Assembly (NCBI RefSeq): GCF_004354915.1
Contig: NZ_SMSI01000001.1
Span: 1,116,001-1,180,000, forward strand
Source of the DNA: Pseudohoeflea suaedae
Lineage (GTDB): Bacteria > Pseudomonadota > Alphaproteobacteria > Rhizobiales > Rhizobiaceae
Length of the DNA: 64,000 nucleotides
Direction: 5' to 3'
In this document: positions 27,474-36,233 of the stretch, piece by piece
Position numbering within the stretch: the stretch's first letter is position 1
Layout: every line of letters begins with the position of its first letter
Notes under the pieces: generated by a model
Database searches by the model: none
Seen by the model: the letters and a program-made list of their open reading frames with translations, nothing else
Told to the model about the DNA's origin: nothing
Made by a program: the position numbers and the translations under genes

Positions 27474-28489
27474 TCGGCGGCTGCTTTCTCGATTTCCGCT
27501 TTCAGAAGGTCCAGCGCTTCCTTGCCGTCGAGGCCGCTCTGGGAGAAGTCCTCGAGCGAAGCGTCGATCACCGGCTGCAGTTTTTCCCTGAGAAAGTCCA
27601 TCTGTTCGGCGGTTGCCTGGTGGATCGTGATCTGCCCGTCCATGGCCTTCACGCCTTCGGCATCGACACGGTCCCACATCTGGCCGAACTGGCGGGCAAG
27701 GGCTTCGCCCGACACGCTGTCGATGGCCGCCTTGTCTTCGTCCGAAAGGCTTTCCCACCTGGCCTTGTTCATCACCACGAAAAAGGAGGTGTTGTAGAGC
27801 CCGCCTTCGACGAACAGGGCCTGATCGAGAAGCGGGGTCAGTCCGAAGAAGTTGACGGATTCCGGCGGGAAGAAGATGCCGTCGGCAACCTTCTGCGACA
27901 ACAGCTCATAGGTCTTGGAGGAGGGGCCTTCGACCGGCACCGAACCCAGCGCGGTCGCGACTTCGTGGACGAGGCCGCCGCCGACGCGGATCTTCGCGCC
28001 TTCGAGACTGGGAAGGTTGGACAGATCGCGTCCCTTTACGAAGGCTTCTCCGGGGCCGTGGGTAAAGACGGCGAGAACCTTCACGTCGTCATATTCGCCC
28101 GCGCTCCTGAGCATCTTCTCGAAGGTGCGCCAGTAGGCGACGGAGGTGACGGTGGCGCTGGTGCCGAGAAAGGGGCCTTCGGTGATCGAGGCGGTCTTGA
28201 AGCGGCCCGGCGTATAGCCCTGGACGCCATAGGCGATATCGGCCACGCCGTTGACGGCGAGATCGTACTGGCCCGGCGGCGGGGCGAGCGGAGCGGAGAG
28301 AATGTTGAGCTTGACGCGGCCCTCGGAAGCTTCCTCGACCTTCTTGGCGTAATTCGTCAGCGCGTCGGAGACGATCGGATGCGCAGGTGGCAGCCAGCTC
28401 GCCATGTTCAGCACGGTTTCGGCCTGGGCTGCGAAAGACGTCAGCGTCAGTGCGGTGGAAAGAAGAGCCGTGCGGAAAAAACTGGTCAT
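27470..28489 (-). CDS. TRAP transporter substrate-binding protein (DctP-like)
   Basis: A 339-residue periplasmic DctP-family protein with signal peptide TALLSTALTLTSFAAQAE. The mature part begins TVLNMASWLPPAHPIV. The ligand-anchoring Arg region is GAKIRVGGGLVHEVATALGSVPV, followed by helix 9 and KVADGIFFPPESVNFFGL. ATG 28489 has AGGGGA upstream. No catabolic genes adjoin this operon, so the ligand (probably an organic acid) is unknown. Confidence 0.92.
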   Translation of the reverse strand: MTSFFRTALLSTALTLTSFAAQAETVLNMASWLPPAHPIVSDALTNYAKKVEEASEGRVKLNILSAPLAPPPGQYDLAVNGVADIAYGVQGYTPGRFKTASITEGPFLGTSATVTSVAYWRTFEKMLRSAGEYDDVKVLAVFTHGPGEAFVKGRDLSNLPSLEGAKIRVGGGLVHEVATALGSVPVEGPSSKTYELLSQKVADGIFFPPESVNFFGLTPLLDQALFVEGGLYNTSFFVVMNKARWESLSDEDKAAIDSVSGEALARQFGQMWDRVDAEGVKAMDGQITIHQATAEQMDFLREKLQPVIDASLEDFSQSGLDGKEALDLLKAEIEKAAAE

Positions 28490-28528
28490 GGCGAATTGTC
28501 CCCTGGTGGAATGGTGCTTCCATGAATA

Positions 28529-28551
28529 CGCCCCGGAAACGGCCCGGGGCG
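28529..28551. other. GC-rich hairpin between cydX and the TRAP operon
   Basis: An 8-bp perfect stem (CGCCCCGG, 28529-28536; CCGGGGCG, 28544-28551) with a 7-nt loop, about 40 nt upstream of dctP. It lacks a U-run on the minus strand, so it is not a canonical terminator for the cyd operon. It may be a weak terminator or a 5'-UTR structure. The rest of 28490-28690 shows nothing else. Confidence 0.35.
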
Positions 28552-28690
28552 GTAGCCTCGAATGAACATTCAGCCGTTTCGGAGTCAAGCGCAAGGCCGG
28601 GACCCAGGGTCAGGACCTGTTAATATGATCGGAATGGTCGGAACGAACTAGCGCGGGCTGCTCTGGCGCAAGGCCATGAAAGGCTTCGCG

Positions 28691-28831
28691 TCAGCTTTCG
28701 GGAGAATTTCCGGTCGCGCGGTCGCTCTCGGCAATGATTTTCCGGTCTTCCTGCATTTCAAGCCACATCGCGTTGACCACGGCGAAGCCGGCGGCAAGCG
28801 GGAGGCCGAGAAGCCAGGCGAAATACCACAT
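28691..28831 (-). CDS. cydX: Cytochrome bd oxidase small subunit CydX
   Basis: A 46-residue microprotein read directly from the minus strand: ATG at 28831, TGA at 28693-28691. It begins MWYFAWLLGLPLAAGFAVVN, one transmembrane helix with the N-terminal MWYFxWxLG hallmark of CydX, followed by MWLEM and a charged cytoplasmic tail. CydX stabilises the haem b/d site of CydAB. It lies 21 nt after cydB with AGGAAA before the start. It closes the cydDCABX operon. Confidence 0.93.
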   Translation of the reverse strand: MWYFAWLLGLPLAAGFAVVNAMWLEMQEDRKIIAESDRATGNSPES

Positions 28832-28852
28832 GTCTGTTTCCTTTCTTCCGGC

Positions 28853-30016
28853 TCAGTAGAGGTTGTTGGAATTGGACGTCACGTCATCCTCGGTCACCTT
28901 GCCCCACAGCACCTTGTAGACCCAGGCGGTGTAGAGAAGGATGAGCGGCATGAAGATGATCACGCATATGAGCATGACGAAAAGCGTCATGTGCGAGGAC
29001 GATGCGTCCCACACGGTCAGCGACGATTTCGGGTCGATCGAGGACGGCAGGATGAAGGGGAACATCGTCAGCCCGACGGTCGATATGACGCCGAGAATGC
29101 CGAGCTTCGACCACAGGAGTGCCGAGACCTCGCCGACGCCGCGAAGCTTCATCAGCGCCATCGACATGCCCGCGAAACCAAGGACAGGAGCGACAAGGAT
29201 CCAGGGACGCGCGCCGTATGCCGCGAGCCAGCTGGTGTCCCTTGCAACCTCCGAATAGCGCGGATTGGACGGGCCGTCGGTGATCACCTGTCCCATCAGC
29301 CGGTAACCTTCGAAGCCGAAGGCAAGCCACAGGCCCGCAAGCGCGAAACCGGCGATCGCGACGAGACCGGCCATCGTGCCATAGGCCCGGGCGCGCCGCG
29401 CGATGTCGCCCTCGGTCTTCAGTGCGAGCCAGGCCGCGCCATGCATGATCAGCATCGAGAGGGAAACGATGCCCGTGAGCAGGGCGAACGGGTTCAGCAG
29501 ACCCAGGAACTTGCCGTAGAAGGTGCCCTCGTAGATCGGCATCAGGTCTTCGGTGAGACGGAAGGGGACGCCCTGAAGCACATTGCCGACCGCCACGCCG
29601 AAGATCAGCGCCGGCACGGCTCCGCCCGCAAAGAGCGCCCAGTCCCAACCGTTCCGCCAGCGCTTGTCCTCGCGCTTGGAGCGGTACTTGAAGCCGACCG
29701 GACGAAGGATGAGCGCGGCCAGGATCGCGAACATGGCGAGATAGAAGCCCGAGAACGAGACCGCATAGAGCGGCGGCCATGCGGCGAATATCGCGCCGCC
29801 GCCGAGGATGAACCAGACCTGGTTGCCTTCCCAGACGGGCCCGACCGTATTGATGACCACACGGCGCTCGATGTCGGTTCTTGCGACGAAGGGCAGCAAT
29901 GCGCCGGTGCCCATGTCGAAACCGTCGGTCATGGCGAAGCCGATCAGCAGGACACCGAGCAGCACCCACCAGACGACGCGCAGAAGATCGAAGGGAACGA
30001 GTTCGAAAAGGATCAT
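28853..30016 (-). CDS. cydB: Cytochrome bd ubiquinol oxidase subunit II
   Basis: A 387-residue integral membrane protein of the CydB family with about nine helices. Diagnostic stretches are VVWWVLLGVLLIGFAMTDGF near the N-terminus and NTVGPVWEGNQVWFILGGGA. It forms the high-affinity quinol oxidase heterodimer with CydA, used at low oxygen or under oxidative/NO stress. GGAGGG precedes ATG 30016, and cydA ends 12 nt upstream. Confidence 0.97.
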   Translation of the reverse strand: MILFELVPFDLLRVVWWVLLGVLLIGFAMTDGFDMGTGALLPFVARTDIERRVVINTVGPVWEGNQVWFILGGGAIFAAWPPLYAVSFSGFYLAMFAILAALILRPVGFKYRSKREDKRWRNGWDWALFAGGAVPALIFGVAVGNVLQGVPFRLTEDLMPIYEGTFYGKFLGLLNPFALLTGIVSLSMLIMHGAAWLALKTEGDIARRARAYGTMAGLVAIAGFALAGLWLAFGFEGYRLMGQVITDGPSNPRYSEVARDTSWLAAYGARPWILVAPVLGFAGMSMALMKLRGVGEVSALLWSKLGILGVISTVGLTMFPFILPSSIDPKSSLTVWDASSSHMTLFVMLICVIIFMPLILLYTAWVYKVLWGKVTEDDVTSNSNNLY

Positions 30017-30028
30017 CTTTCAGCCCTC

Positions 30029-31654
30029 CTACTCGGCCGGCTGCGGTGCGGGGGACGACTCGGCCGCCGGGTCGAAGCCGCTGGTACTCAGCCGCCTGAC
30101 ATGGCGCTTGGTCCACTCCGCGGTGGTCTCGACATCCTCGACCGGGCCCTTGCGGATATATTTCAGCATCAGCCCGATCTCGACGACGAAGAGCACCGTG
30201 TAGAAGATCATGAAGCCCGCCAGCGTGACCAGCAGATCGCCGACCGACAGGTGCGATACCGACAGGGCGGTCGGAAGCACTCCGTCCACCGTCCAGGGCT
30301 GACGGCCGTATTCGGCAACGATCCAGCCCATTTCGGCGGCGATCCACGGGGCGGGGATCATCCAGACCGCCACCCAGAGAGCGGGCCGCGGGAAGCGCAT
30401 CTGCTTGAAGTTGGCGCGATAGAAGAAATAAGCCATCGTCCCGATGAACAGCATGCCCAGCCCGACCATGATCCGGAACGCCCAGAACAGTGGCCATACA
30501 TGGGGAATGGTATCCTCGGCAGCCTGTGCGATCTGGGCGTCGGTCGCCTCTCTCGGATCGTCGACATAGCGCTTGAGAAGCAGTGCATAGCCCAGATCGT
30601 CGGAATGGGCTTCGAACCGCGCGCGCACCTCGGGCGGCGTCTGGTCCCGATCCTGCCGGATCGTCATCAGCGCATCATAGGCGATCAGTCCGTTTCGGAT
30701 ATTGGTGACATGTTCCTGCTCGAGCTCGTTGATGCCCGAGATCTCTTCGGTCAGTGACCGGGTGCCGATCAGGCCCATGACCCAGGGAATGTGGACCGCA
30801 TACTTCGTTTCGCGCTTCTCCTGGTCGGGAATGCCGAACAGCGTGAAGCTTGCCGGTGCGGGCTCGGTCTCCCACATCGCCTCGATGGCCGCCAGTTTCA
30901 TCTTCTGGGATTCGCCGGCCGAATAGCCCGACTCGTCACCCAGCACGACCACGGAAAGCGCGGATGCAAGGCCGAAGCTGGCGGCAACGGCGATCGAGCG
31001 GCGGGCCAATTCGATGTGCCGGCCCTTGAGGAGATACCAGGCGGAGACGCCGAGCACGAAGACCGCCGCCGTCACGTAGCCGGCCGAGACCGTGTGGACG
31101 AATTTCGCCTGCGCCACCGTGTTGAAGACCACATCGAAGAAGCTCGTCATCTCCATGCGCATGGTGTCGGGGTTGAACTCGGCACCCACCGGATGCTGCA
31201 TCCAGCCGTTGGCGATCAGGATCCAGAGAGCGGAGAAGTTCGAGCCGGCGGCCACGAGCCAGGCAACCGCCAGGTGCTGAAGCCTGCTCAGCTTCTCCCA
31301 GCCGAAGAAGAACAGGCCCACGAAGGTCGCTTCGAGGAAGAAGGCCATCAGGCCCTCGATGGCAAGCGGCGCGCCGAAGACGTCGCCGACATAATGACTG
31401 TAATAGCTCCAGTTCATGCCGAACTGGAATTCCATGGTGATGCCGGTCGCCACGCCGAGCACGAAATTGATGCCGAACAGCGTGCCCCAGAACTTCGTCA
31501 TCTGCCGCCAGATCGGCCGGTCGGTCATCACGTAGACCGTCTCCATGATCGCGACGATGATGGAAAGTCCGAGCGTCAGCGGGACGAAAAGAAAATGATA
31601 CATCGCCGTCATTGCAAATTGCAGGCGGGACAGCTCTACGACGCCGATTTCCAT
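30029..31654 (-). CDS. cydA: Cytochrome bd ubiquinol oxidase subunit I
   Basis: A 541-residue CydA. The N-terminal LSRLQFAMTAMYHFLFVPLT carries the haem-ligand His, and the conserved GITMEFQFGMNWSYYSHYVG carries Met and Glu. The quinol-binding Q-loop follows FASNA-type periplasmic helices. Total length above 520 and the presence of CydX suggest a canonical long-Q-loop bd oxidase and not a short CIO type. It catalyses quinol oxidation and O2 reduction to water. AAGGAG lies 6-7 nt before the ATG. Confidence 0.97.
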   Translation of the reverse strand: MEIGVVELSRLQFAMTAMYHFLFVPLTLGLSIIVAIMETVYVMTDRPIWRQMTKFWGTLFGINFVLGVATGITMEFQFGMNWSYYSHYVGDVFGAPLAIEGLMAFFLEATFVGLFFFGWEKLSRLQHLAVAWLVAAGSNFSALWILIANGWMQHPVGAEFNPDTMRMEMTSFFDVVFNTVAQAKFVHTVSAGYVTAAVFVLGVSAWYLLKGRHIELARRSIAVAASFGLASALSVVVLGDESGYSAGESQKMKLAAIEAMWETEPAPASFTLFGIPDQEKRETKYAVHIPWVMGLIGTRSLTEEISGINELEQEHVTNIRNGLIAYDALMTIRQDRDQTPPEVRARFEAHSDDLGYALLLKRYVDDPREATDAQIAQAAEDTIPHVWPLFWAFRIMVGLGMLFIGTMAYFFYRANFKQMRFPRPALWVAVWMIPAPWIAAEMGWIVAEYGRQPWTVDGVLPTALSVSHLSVGDLLVTLAGFMIFYTVLFVVEIGLMLKYIRKGPVEDVETTAEWTKRHVRRLSTSGFDPAAESSPAPQPAE

Positions 31655-31707
31655 CTAAATCTCCTTTCGCGCGGGGCGTGGACTGGCGGGCAGGAAGCCA
31701 GGCGATG

Positions 31708-31724
31708 GGTATCAGGCAGATACC
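31708..31724. promoter_or_regulatory. Inverted repeat in the cydC-cydA gap
   Basis: GGTATC-AGGCA-GATACC lies in the 96-bp gap between the cydC stop and the cydA start. The symmetry extends to ATGG/CCAT with one extra G. It could be a regulator site for a separate cydAB promoter or an RNA hairpin. The function is inferred from position only. Confidence 0.4.
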
Positions 31725-31750
31725 ATTGCCGACGGTTCTTTCGGGAGTGT

Positions 31751-33421
31751 CTAAACTGACGCAGGAGCTGCGACATGGTGACACCGGTGAGCGAACTCCC
31801 GCTCCGCCGCCCGATGCGACGCGAGAAGAATAACACCGTTTTCAAGCATTTGGCGATGGATGCCTGAAAGAACCTTGTGTGCCGTTTCGCGATCGAGGCC
31901 TTCGGTCGGTTCATCGAGCAATAGCAGGCGCGGCCGTCGGGCGAGCGTGCGGGCGAGCGCCAGGCGGCGGCTTTCCCCACCGGACAATCCGCTGCCCGCT
32001 TCTCCGAGCCGCATGTCGAGCCCGCCTCTGGCTGCGATGGTCTCGTCGAGCGCGACGGCGGACAGGAGCGACCAGATGGCGCCGTCGTCGATGCCAGGAT
32101 CCGCCATGCGGATGGCATCGCGGATCGAGCCGGCAAGAAGCGTGCTGCGCTGGGGCAGGAATGCCACGTCGTGGCGCAGCTCTGTATCCGTCCATTCCCC
32201 GAGCGGCAGGCCGCCGAGCATGATGGTGCCGCGCGTCGCCTCCAGCATGCCCGCGGCAAGCATGAGGATCGTCGACTTTCCAGCGCCGCTCGCGCCGGTG
32301 AGCGCCACGATTTCACCAGGCGCCAGATCGAGAGAGAAGCCGTCGAGAATCGGCCGCTCTCCACCATATCCGAAGGAAACCCGGTCGAATGACACCAACG
32401 CCTCGTCAGCCCGTGCGGTCCGTGTCTTGGGCGTGGCGGGGAGAGGCGCAGGCACATCGAGCATCCGGGTGACCCGCCGCGCCGCGTCGGTCATGGGGCC
32501 GAGCTCCGCGAGGCCGCGGCGGATCGGGCCGAGGATCTCGGCAAGCGCCAGCGTGGCGAAGAAGCCGATGGCCGCAATCGCGGGATCGATCACGCCCTCA
32601 ATCACCAGCCAGGCGCCGATCAGCAACGCACCGCCGGATACCACCGTTTCGGCGATCGACATGACGAGCCCGCTCAGGCGTTCGGCCTTGTCCGTTTCGG
32701 TATTCGCATCCTGCAGGCGCGCCTCCGCCGACAGGACACGGGCCTTCCGGAGGTCCGTCTGTCCGGCAACCAGCCATTCGCCGCGCCCGGCGATCAGGTC
32801 CATGGTTCTCAGCCGCAAAGCGTTCTGCGCGGAGAAGGCGAGGCGCGCCGGCCGGCGGGCGCGCAGCGCGACGATCACCAGCGCTGCGATGGATCCGGTG
32901 CCGAAGCCCGCGAGCACCCAGGCTGCGAGCCGGGGATCGACGAGAAGCCACAGCGCCACCAGCGCTCCGGTCAGCGCCAGCGTGGCGGCGGCGAAGGGGA
33001 TGATCAGACGCAGCACCAGTCCGTCGAGCGTGTCCACATCGCGCAGGATGCGGTTGAGCTGCTCGCCGGCGCGCAAGGCCGCAAGACGGGGAAAGGGGCT
33101 CCGCGACAGGGCCGTGAGCAGGCTCACCCGCAGGCGGGCGAGACTTTTCAGCGTGGCGTCGTGGGTCAGCATCCGCTCGCCGTAGCGGGCGGCTGTCCTG
33201 CCGAGCGCCAGAAAGCGCACACCGGCGCTCGGGCGGAACACGTCGAAGACGAGACCGGCGCCCGCCAGTCCGGCAACACCGGCTGCGGTGATGAACCAGC
33301 CCGACAGGCCGAGGAGCGCCACTCCGGCGGCCAGCACGGCCACGGCAAGCAGTGTCCCGCGCAGGAGCGACCACCATTCTTCCGCGAGAAGCCGGCGGGC
33401 GATGCGGAGAAGCGCGCTCAT
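31751..33421 (-). CDS. cydC: Heterodimeric ABC exporter subunit CydC
   Basis: A 556-residue half-transporter: six-helix membrane domain (residues 1-310) followed by an ATPase domain with Walker A GASGAGKST, signature LSGGESRRLALARTLA and Walker B LLLLDEPTEGLD. CydDC exports glutathione/cysteine or handles haem, and is needed to assemble cytochrome bd. It overlaps cydD by 4 nt and precedes cydA by 96 nt, in one minus-strand cluster. Confidence 0.95.
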   Translation of the reverse strand: MSALLRIARRLLAEEWWSLLRGTLLAVAVLAAGVALLGLSGWFITAAGVAGLAGAGLVFDVFRPSAGVRFLALGRTAARYGERMLTHDATLKSLARLRVSLLTALSRSPFPRLAALRAGEQLNRILRDVDTLDGLVLRLIIPFAAATLALTGALVALWLLVDPRLAAWVLAGFGTGSIAALVIVALRARRPARLAFSAQNALRLRTMDLIAGRGEWLVAGQTDLRKARVLSAEARLQDANTETDKAERLSGLVMSIAETVVSGGALLIGAWLVIEGVIDPAIAAIGFFATLALAEILGPIRRGLAELGPMTDAARRVTRMLDVPAPLPATPKTRTARADEALVSFDRVSFGYGGERPILDGFSLDLAPGEIVALTGASGAGKSTILMLAAGMLEATRGTIMLGGLPLGEWTDTELRHDVAFLPQRSTLLAGSIRDAIRMADPGIDDGAIWSLLSAVALDETIAARGGLDMRLGEAGSGLSGGESRRLALARTLARRPRLLLLDEPTEGLDRETAHKVLSGIHRQMLENGVILLASHRAAEREFAHRCHHVAAPASV

Positions 33422-35148
33422 GTTCCGTCTCCGAGGACGATACGACGGTCCATGCGGGCGGCGAGCGCGAGATCGTGGGTGGCGACGATGAGGCTCGCCC
33501 CGCGCATCTTCAGGGCCAGCAATCCCTCGGTGACGGCATGCGCCGTTTCGGCATCGAGATCGGCGGTCGGCTCGTCCGCGAGAATGATCGCGGCGGAAGA
33601 GCAGAAGGCGCGGGCGATCATCAGCCGTCGCGCTTCCCCGCCCGAAACGCCATGTCCGGTTTCGCCGAGCCGTGTATCGAGGCCGCGGGGGAGGCGGGCG
33701 AGAATATCGGACGCCGATGCCGCGTTCAGTGCCGCCCGAAGGCCGGCATCGCTTGCTTCGGCAGCAAAACGGCGGAGATTGGCGCGCAGGCTCTCATGGG
33801 CGAAATGCGGGCTCTGCGGGATGAGGGCGATGTGTCGCCGCCACCCGTCGGCGGTGTCGTCGTCCAGGGTGCCGTCTCCGACGAAGACGGCACCGGTCTC
33901 TGCAGGCGTAAGACCCGCGATCAGCGCAAGCAGGCTCGACTTCCCTGTTCCGCTTGGCCCGACGACCGCGAGCGATTGACCTGCCGCGAGGTCGAAATCC
34001 GGATAGGAGATGGTCTGGCCGGAGGGTGTGATCCACCGCAGCGAACGGGTCGCCAGTTGCGGGGGCGCCGGCAATGTCGCGGCACTTCCCTTGCCCAGCA
34101 TAGGCTCGAATGGCGCTGTCTCGACAGCATCGAGTTCGACGGCCACTGCAGCCGCCTGTGCCTTGTCGTGCCAGGCCGCGGCGAGATCGCGCAGCGGCTG
34201 GAAGAAGTCGGGCGCGAGCAGAAGCAGGAACACACCTTCGCCGACGCCGAGCGGTTTCGCCCAGGCACCGAAGTTGATCTGACCGATCAGCGAAAAGCCG
34301 ACATAGACGGCCATCAGTGCAACACCGATCGCGGAGAAGAACTCAAGGACCGTCGACGAGAGAAACGCGACCGCCAGGACCTTCATCGTCCTGCGGTGCA
34401 GACGTTCGGCCGAGCGCCGAAAATCCCGGATCGTGCGGTCGGTGGCGTCGATGAGGCGCAGATCTGTGAGCGCGCGAATCCGCTCCATCAGCAGCCCGTT
34501 CATCGAGCCGATTTCCTTCATCTGCCGTTCGCTCGCGTCCTGCGCGGCCATGCCGACCAGGGCCATGAAGACCGGGATCAGCGGTCCGGCGATAAGAAGG
34601 ATGAAGGCGGCGATCCAGGAGAAGGGCAGGGCAACGAGAAGGATTGCTGCGGGGACGATCCGCGCCCGCGCCATCGCCGGGCGGTAGCGGGTGAGATAGG
34701 GAATCGTCATCGCCAGCTTGTCGGCGGTCAGAGCCGCAATCTCCGCCGAACTGCGCCCTCCCTCCGAGAATGGCGAGCGCAAGGCTTCGCGCGCCAGGAG
34801 CCTGTTCCGCTCGCGCGAGATCACCGCCTGCGCCGCGGCAAGAGTGATCGATCCCGAGCGGTGGGAAAGCGCGGCCCGCAGCACTCCGAGCAGGACGAAG
34901 ACCGATGAGCCATAGAGCGCATTGGTGACGTCCGGCTGACCCGAAACCAGATCGTCGATCACCATCGCCGCGGCCGCCGCCTGCCCGATCCACAGAAGGC
35001 TGGCAATGACCGTGAGCCATTCCGCGCGGCGAAGCCGGGTGGCTTCGGGTGCGCTCATCAGGTTCAGCCGAAGCCGTGCGCGATCCTCGGAGGTCTGGGT
35101 CGTTCCGGGATCGGTTACGTCATCTGTCATGGATGCGGGCGGGGTCAT
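33418..35148 (-). CDS. cydD: Heterodimeric ABC exporter subunit CydD
   Basis: A 576-residue half-transporter with a membrane domain (including EWLTVIASLLWIGQAAAAAM and MARARIVPAAILLVALPFSW) and an ATPase domain with Walker A GPSGTGKSS, signature VSGGEARRLMIARAF and Walker B IILADEPTADLD. It partners CydC in cytochrome bd maturation. Start choice is uncertain: ATG 35148 is used, ATG 35130 is equally possible, and the longer frame begins only at a TTG inside the operator at 35222-35233. First gene of cydDCABX. Confidence 0.93.
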   Translation of the reverse strand: MTPPASMTDDVTDPGTTQTSEDRARLRLNLMSAPEATRLRRAEWLTVIASLLWIGQAAAAAMVIDDLVSGQPDVTNALYGSSVFVLLGVLRAALSHRSGSITLAAAQAVISRERNRLLAREALRSPFSEGGRSSAEIAALTADKLAMTIPYLTRYRPAMARARIVPAAILLVALPFSWIAAFILLIAGPLIPVFMALVGMAAQDASERQMKEIGSMNGLLMERIRALTDLRLIDATDRTIRDFRRSAERLHRRTMKVLAVAFLSSTVLEFFSAIGVALMAVYVGFSLIGQINFGAWAKPLGVGEGVFLLLLAPDFFQPLRDLAAAWHDKAQAAAVAVELDAVETAPFEPMLGKGSAATLPAPPQLATRSLRWITPSGQTISYPDFDLAAGQSLAVVGPSGTGKSSLLALIAGLTPAETGAVFVGDGTLDDDTADGWRRHIALIPQSPHFAHESLRANLRRFAAEASDAGLRAALNAASASDILARLPRGLDTRLGETGHGVSGGEARRLMIARAFCSSAAIILADEPTADLDAETAHAVTEGLLALKMRGASLIVATHDLALAARMDRRIVLGDGT

Positions 35149-35221
35149 CGAGGCTATCCATACGCCATGGAGCTTCCGCACACCAATGGGAGCGATGCGC
35201 CATGGGGACGCAGGCGATTGT

Positions 35222-35233
35222 CTTGTCGACAAG
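35222..35233. promoter_or_regulatory. GntR/FCD-type operator, copy 1
   Basis: A perfect 12-bp palindrome, CTTGTCGACAAG, lies 61 nt upstream of the gntR start and about 75 nt upstream of cydD. It fits the TTGTNNACAA pattern common for FCD-class GntR proteins. The same 10-bp core recurs at 36080-36089. Both copies lie beside a TTGTATTTTT element. Autoregulation is inferred. Confidence 0.75.
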
Positions 35234-35294
35234 TTGTATTTTTAGGGAGTAGGATCCGAATCGCCGTGAGAACATACAATCAGCGAGGGCATTC

Positions 35295-36011
35295 GTGGCA
35301 GAAATAATAGCAACCGAGGCGACGCCGGCAAAGCGCAGGCGCGGGCAGGGCGTGGGCACTGTCTACGAGATCCTCAAGCATGAAATCCTCGATCTGACCA
35401 TTCAGCCCGGCAGCCCGATCGACGAGGTGAAGCTGACCGAGCGCTTCTCGATGTCGCGCACGCCGATCCGCGAAGCGCTGGTCAAGCTCGCCAGCGAGGG
35501 GCTTGTTGTCACCCTGCCCAACCGTTCGACGGTGGTGGCTCCGATCGATTTCCAGAACCTCGCTCACTTCTTCGATGCATTGACGCTGATGTATCGTGTA
35601 ACCACCCGGCTCGCCGCGACCAACCGCACCGAGGCGGAGATCGTCCGTATCCGCCAATTGCAGAAGAGCTACGAAGACGCGGTGTCGGAAAAGAACGTGT
35701 CCGCGATGATCGAGGTGAACCGCGACTTTCATGCGGAGATCGCGCGAGCCGGCAAGAACCGCTACTACACCGACCTCTTCGAGCGTCTGCTGGACGAGGG
35801 GCGCCGCTTGCTCAGGCTATATTATTCCTCGTTCAATGACGAACTGCCGCAGCTCTATCTCGATGAGCACGAGGAGATGGTTCAGGCTGTGGCGGATCGC
35901 GACGTGGCCGCAGCCGACCGGATTGCGCAGCAGCACGCCCAGCAGATCGTCCGCCAGATCCAGGCCTACATCACCGAGGACCGGCGCCTGAACGCCGACA
36001 TCCAACTCTAG
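35295..36011 (+). CDS. GntR-family regulator, FCD subfamily
   Basis: A 238-residue regulator: N-terminal winged helix (GTVYEILKHEILDLTIQPGS, then LTERFSMSRTPIREALVKLA) and a helical FCD effector domain (residues 100-225) with the metal-binding pattern around RDFHAEIARAGKN and HEEMVQAVADRD. Starts at GTG 35295 with GAGGG 5 nt before it. It is followed by a TRAP transporter and lyase genes, which it probably controls as a repressor responding to a carboxylate intermediate. Palindromes TTGTCGACAA occur on both sides of the gene. Confidence 0.92.
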   Translation: MAEIIATEATPAKRRRGQGVGTVYEILKHEILDLTIQPGSPIDEVKLTERFSMSRTPIREALVKLASEGLVVTLPNRSTVVAPIDFQNLAHFFDALTLMYRVTTRLAATNRTEAEIVRIRQLQKSYEDAVSEKNVSAMIEVNRDFHAEIARAGKNRYYTDLFERLLDEGRRLLRLYYSSFNDELPQLYLDEHEEMVQAVADRDVAAADRIAQQHAQQIVRQIQAYITEDRRLNADIQL

Positions 36012-36079
36012 GAAAATTGCCTGCGGGTGAAGCCTCAGACTGGAGACGGCGCATTCGGTCGAAAATTCAAAAATATTTT

Positions 36080-36089
36080 TTGTCGACAA
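36080..36089. promoter_or_regulatory. GntR/FCD-type operator, copy 2
   Basis: A second TTGTCGACAA palindrome in the 222-bp gap between gntR and the TRAP binding-protein gene, 144 nt upstream of its ATG. It is flanked by AAAAATACAA, the inverted counterpart of the TTGTATTTTT beside copy 1. It probably lies over the promoter of the TRAP-lyase operon. Nothing else was seen in 36012-36233. Confidence 0.75.
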
Positions 36090-36233
36090 GAAAAATACAA
36101 ACGTGCATAGTCGATATGTCTTCGTTCCGAGAGACGCAAAGGCGGCGGGGAACCGCTTTCGGTGGAATCTCCGTCTCGCCTGCCAAGACCAACCGGCCGC
36201 GCATCCGTGCAGCGGCCAACCACAGAGGGTTTC

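Noticed and set aside
28676-30757. A 693-codon plus-strand frame across cydX, cydB and part of cydA
   Set aside because: It is antisense to three confirmed cytochrome bd genes and has shadow-like composition.
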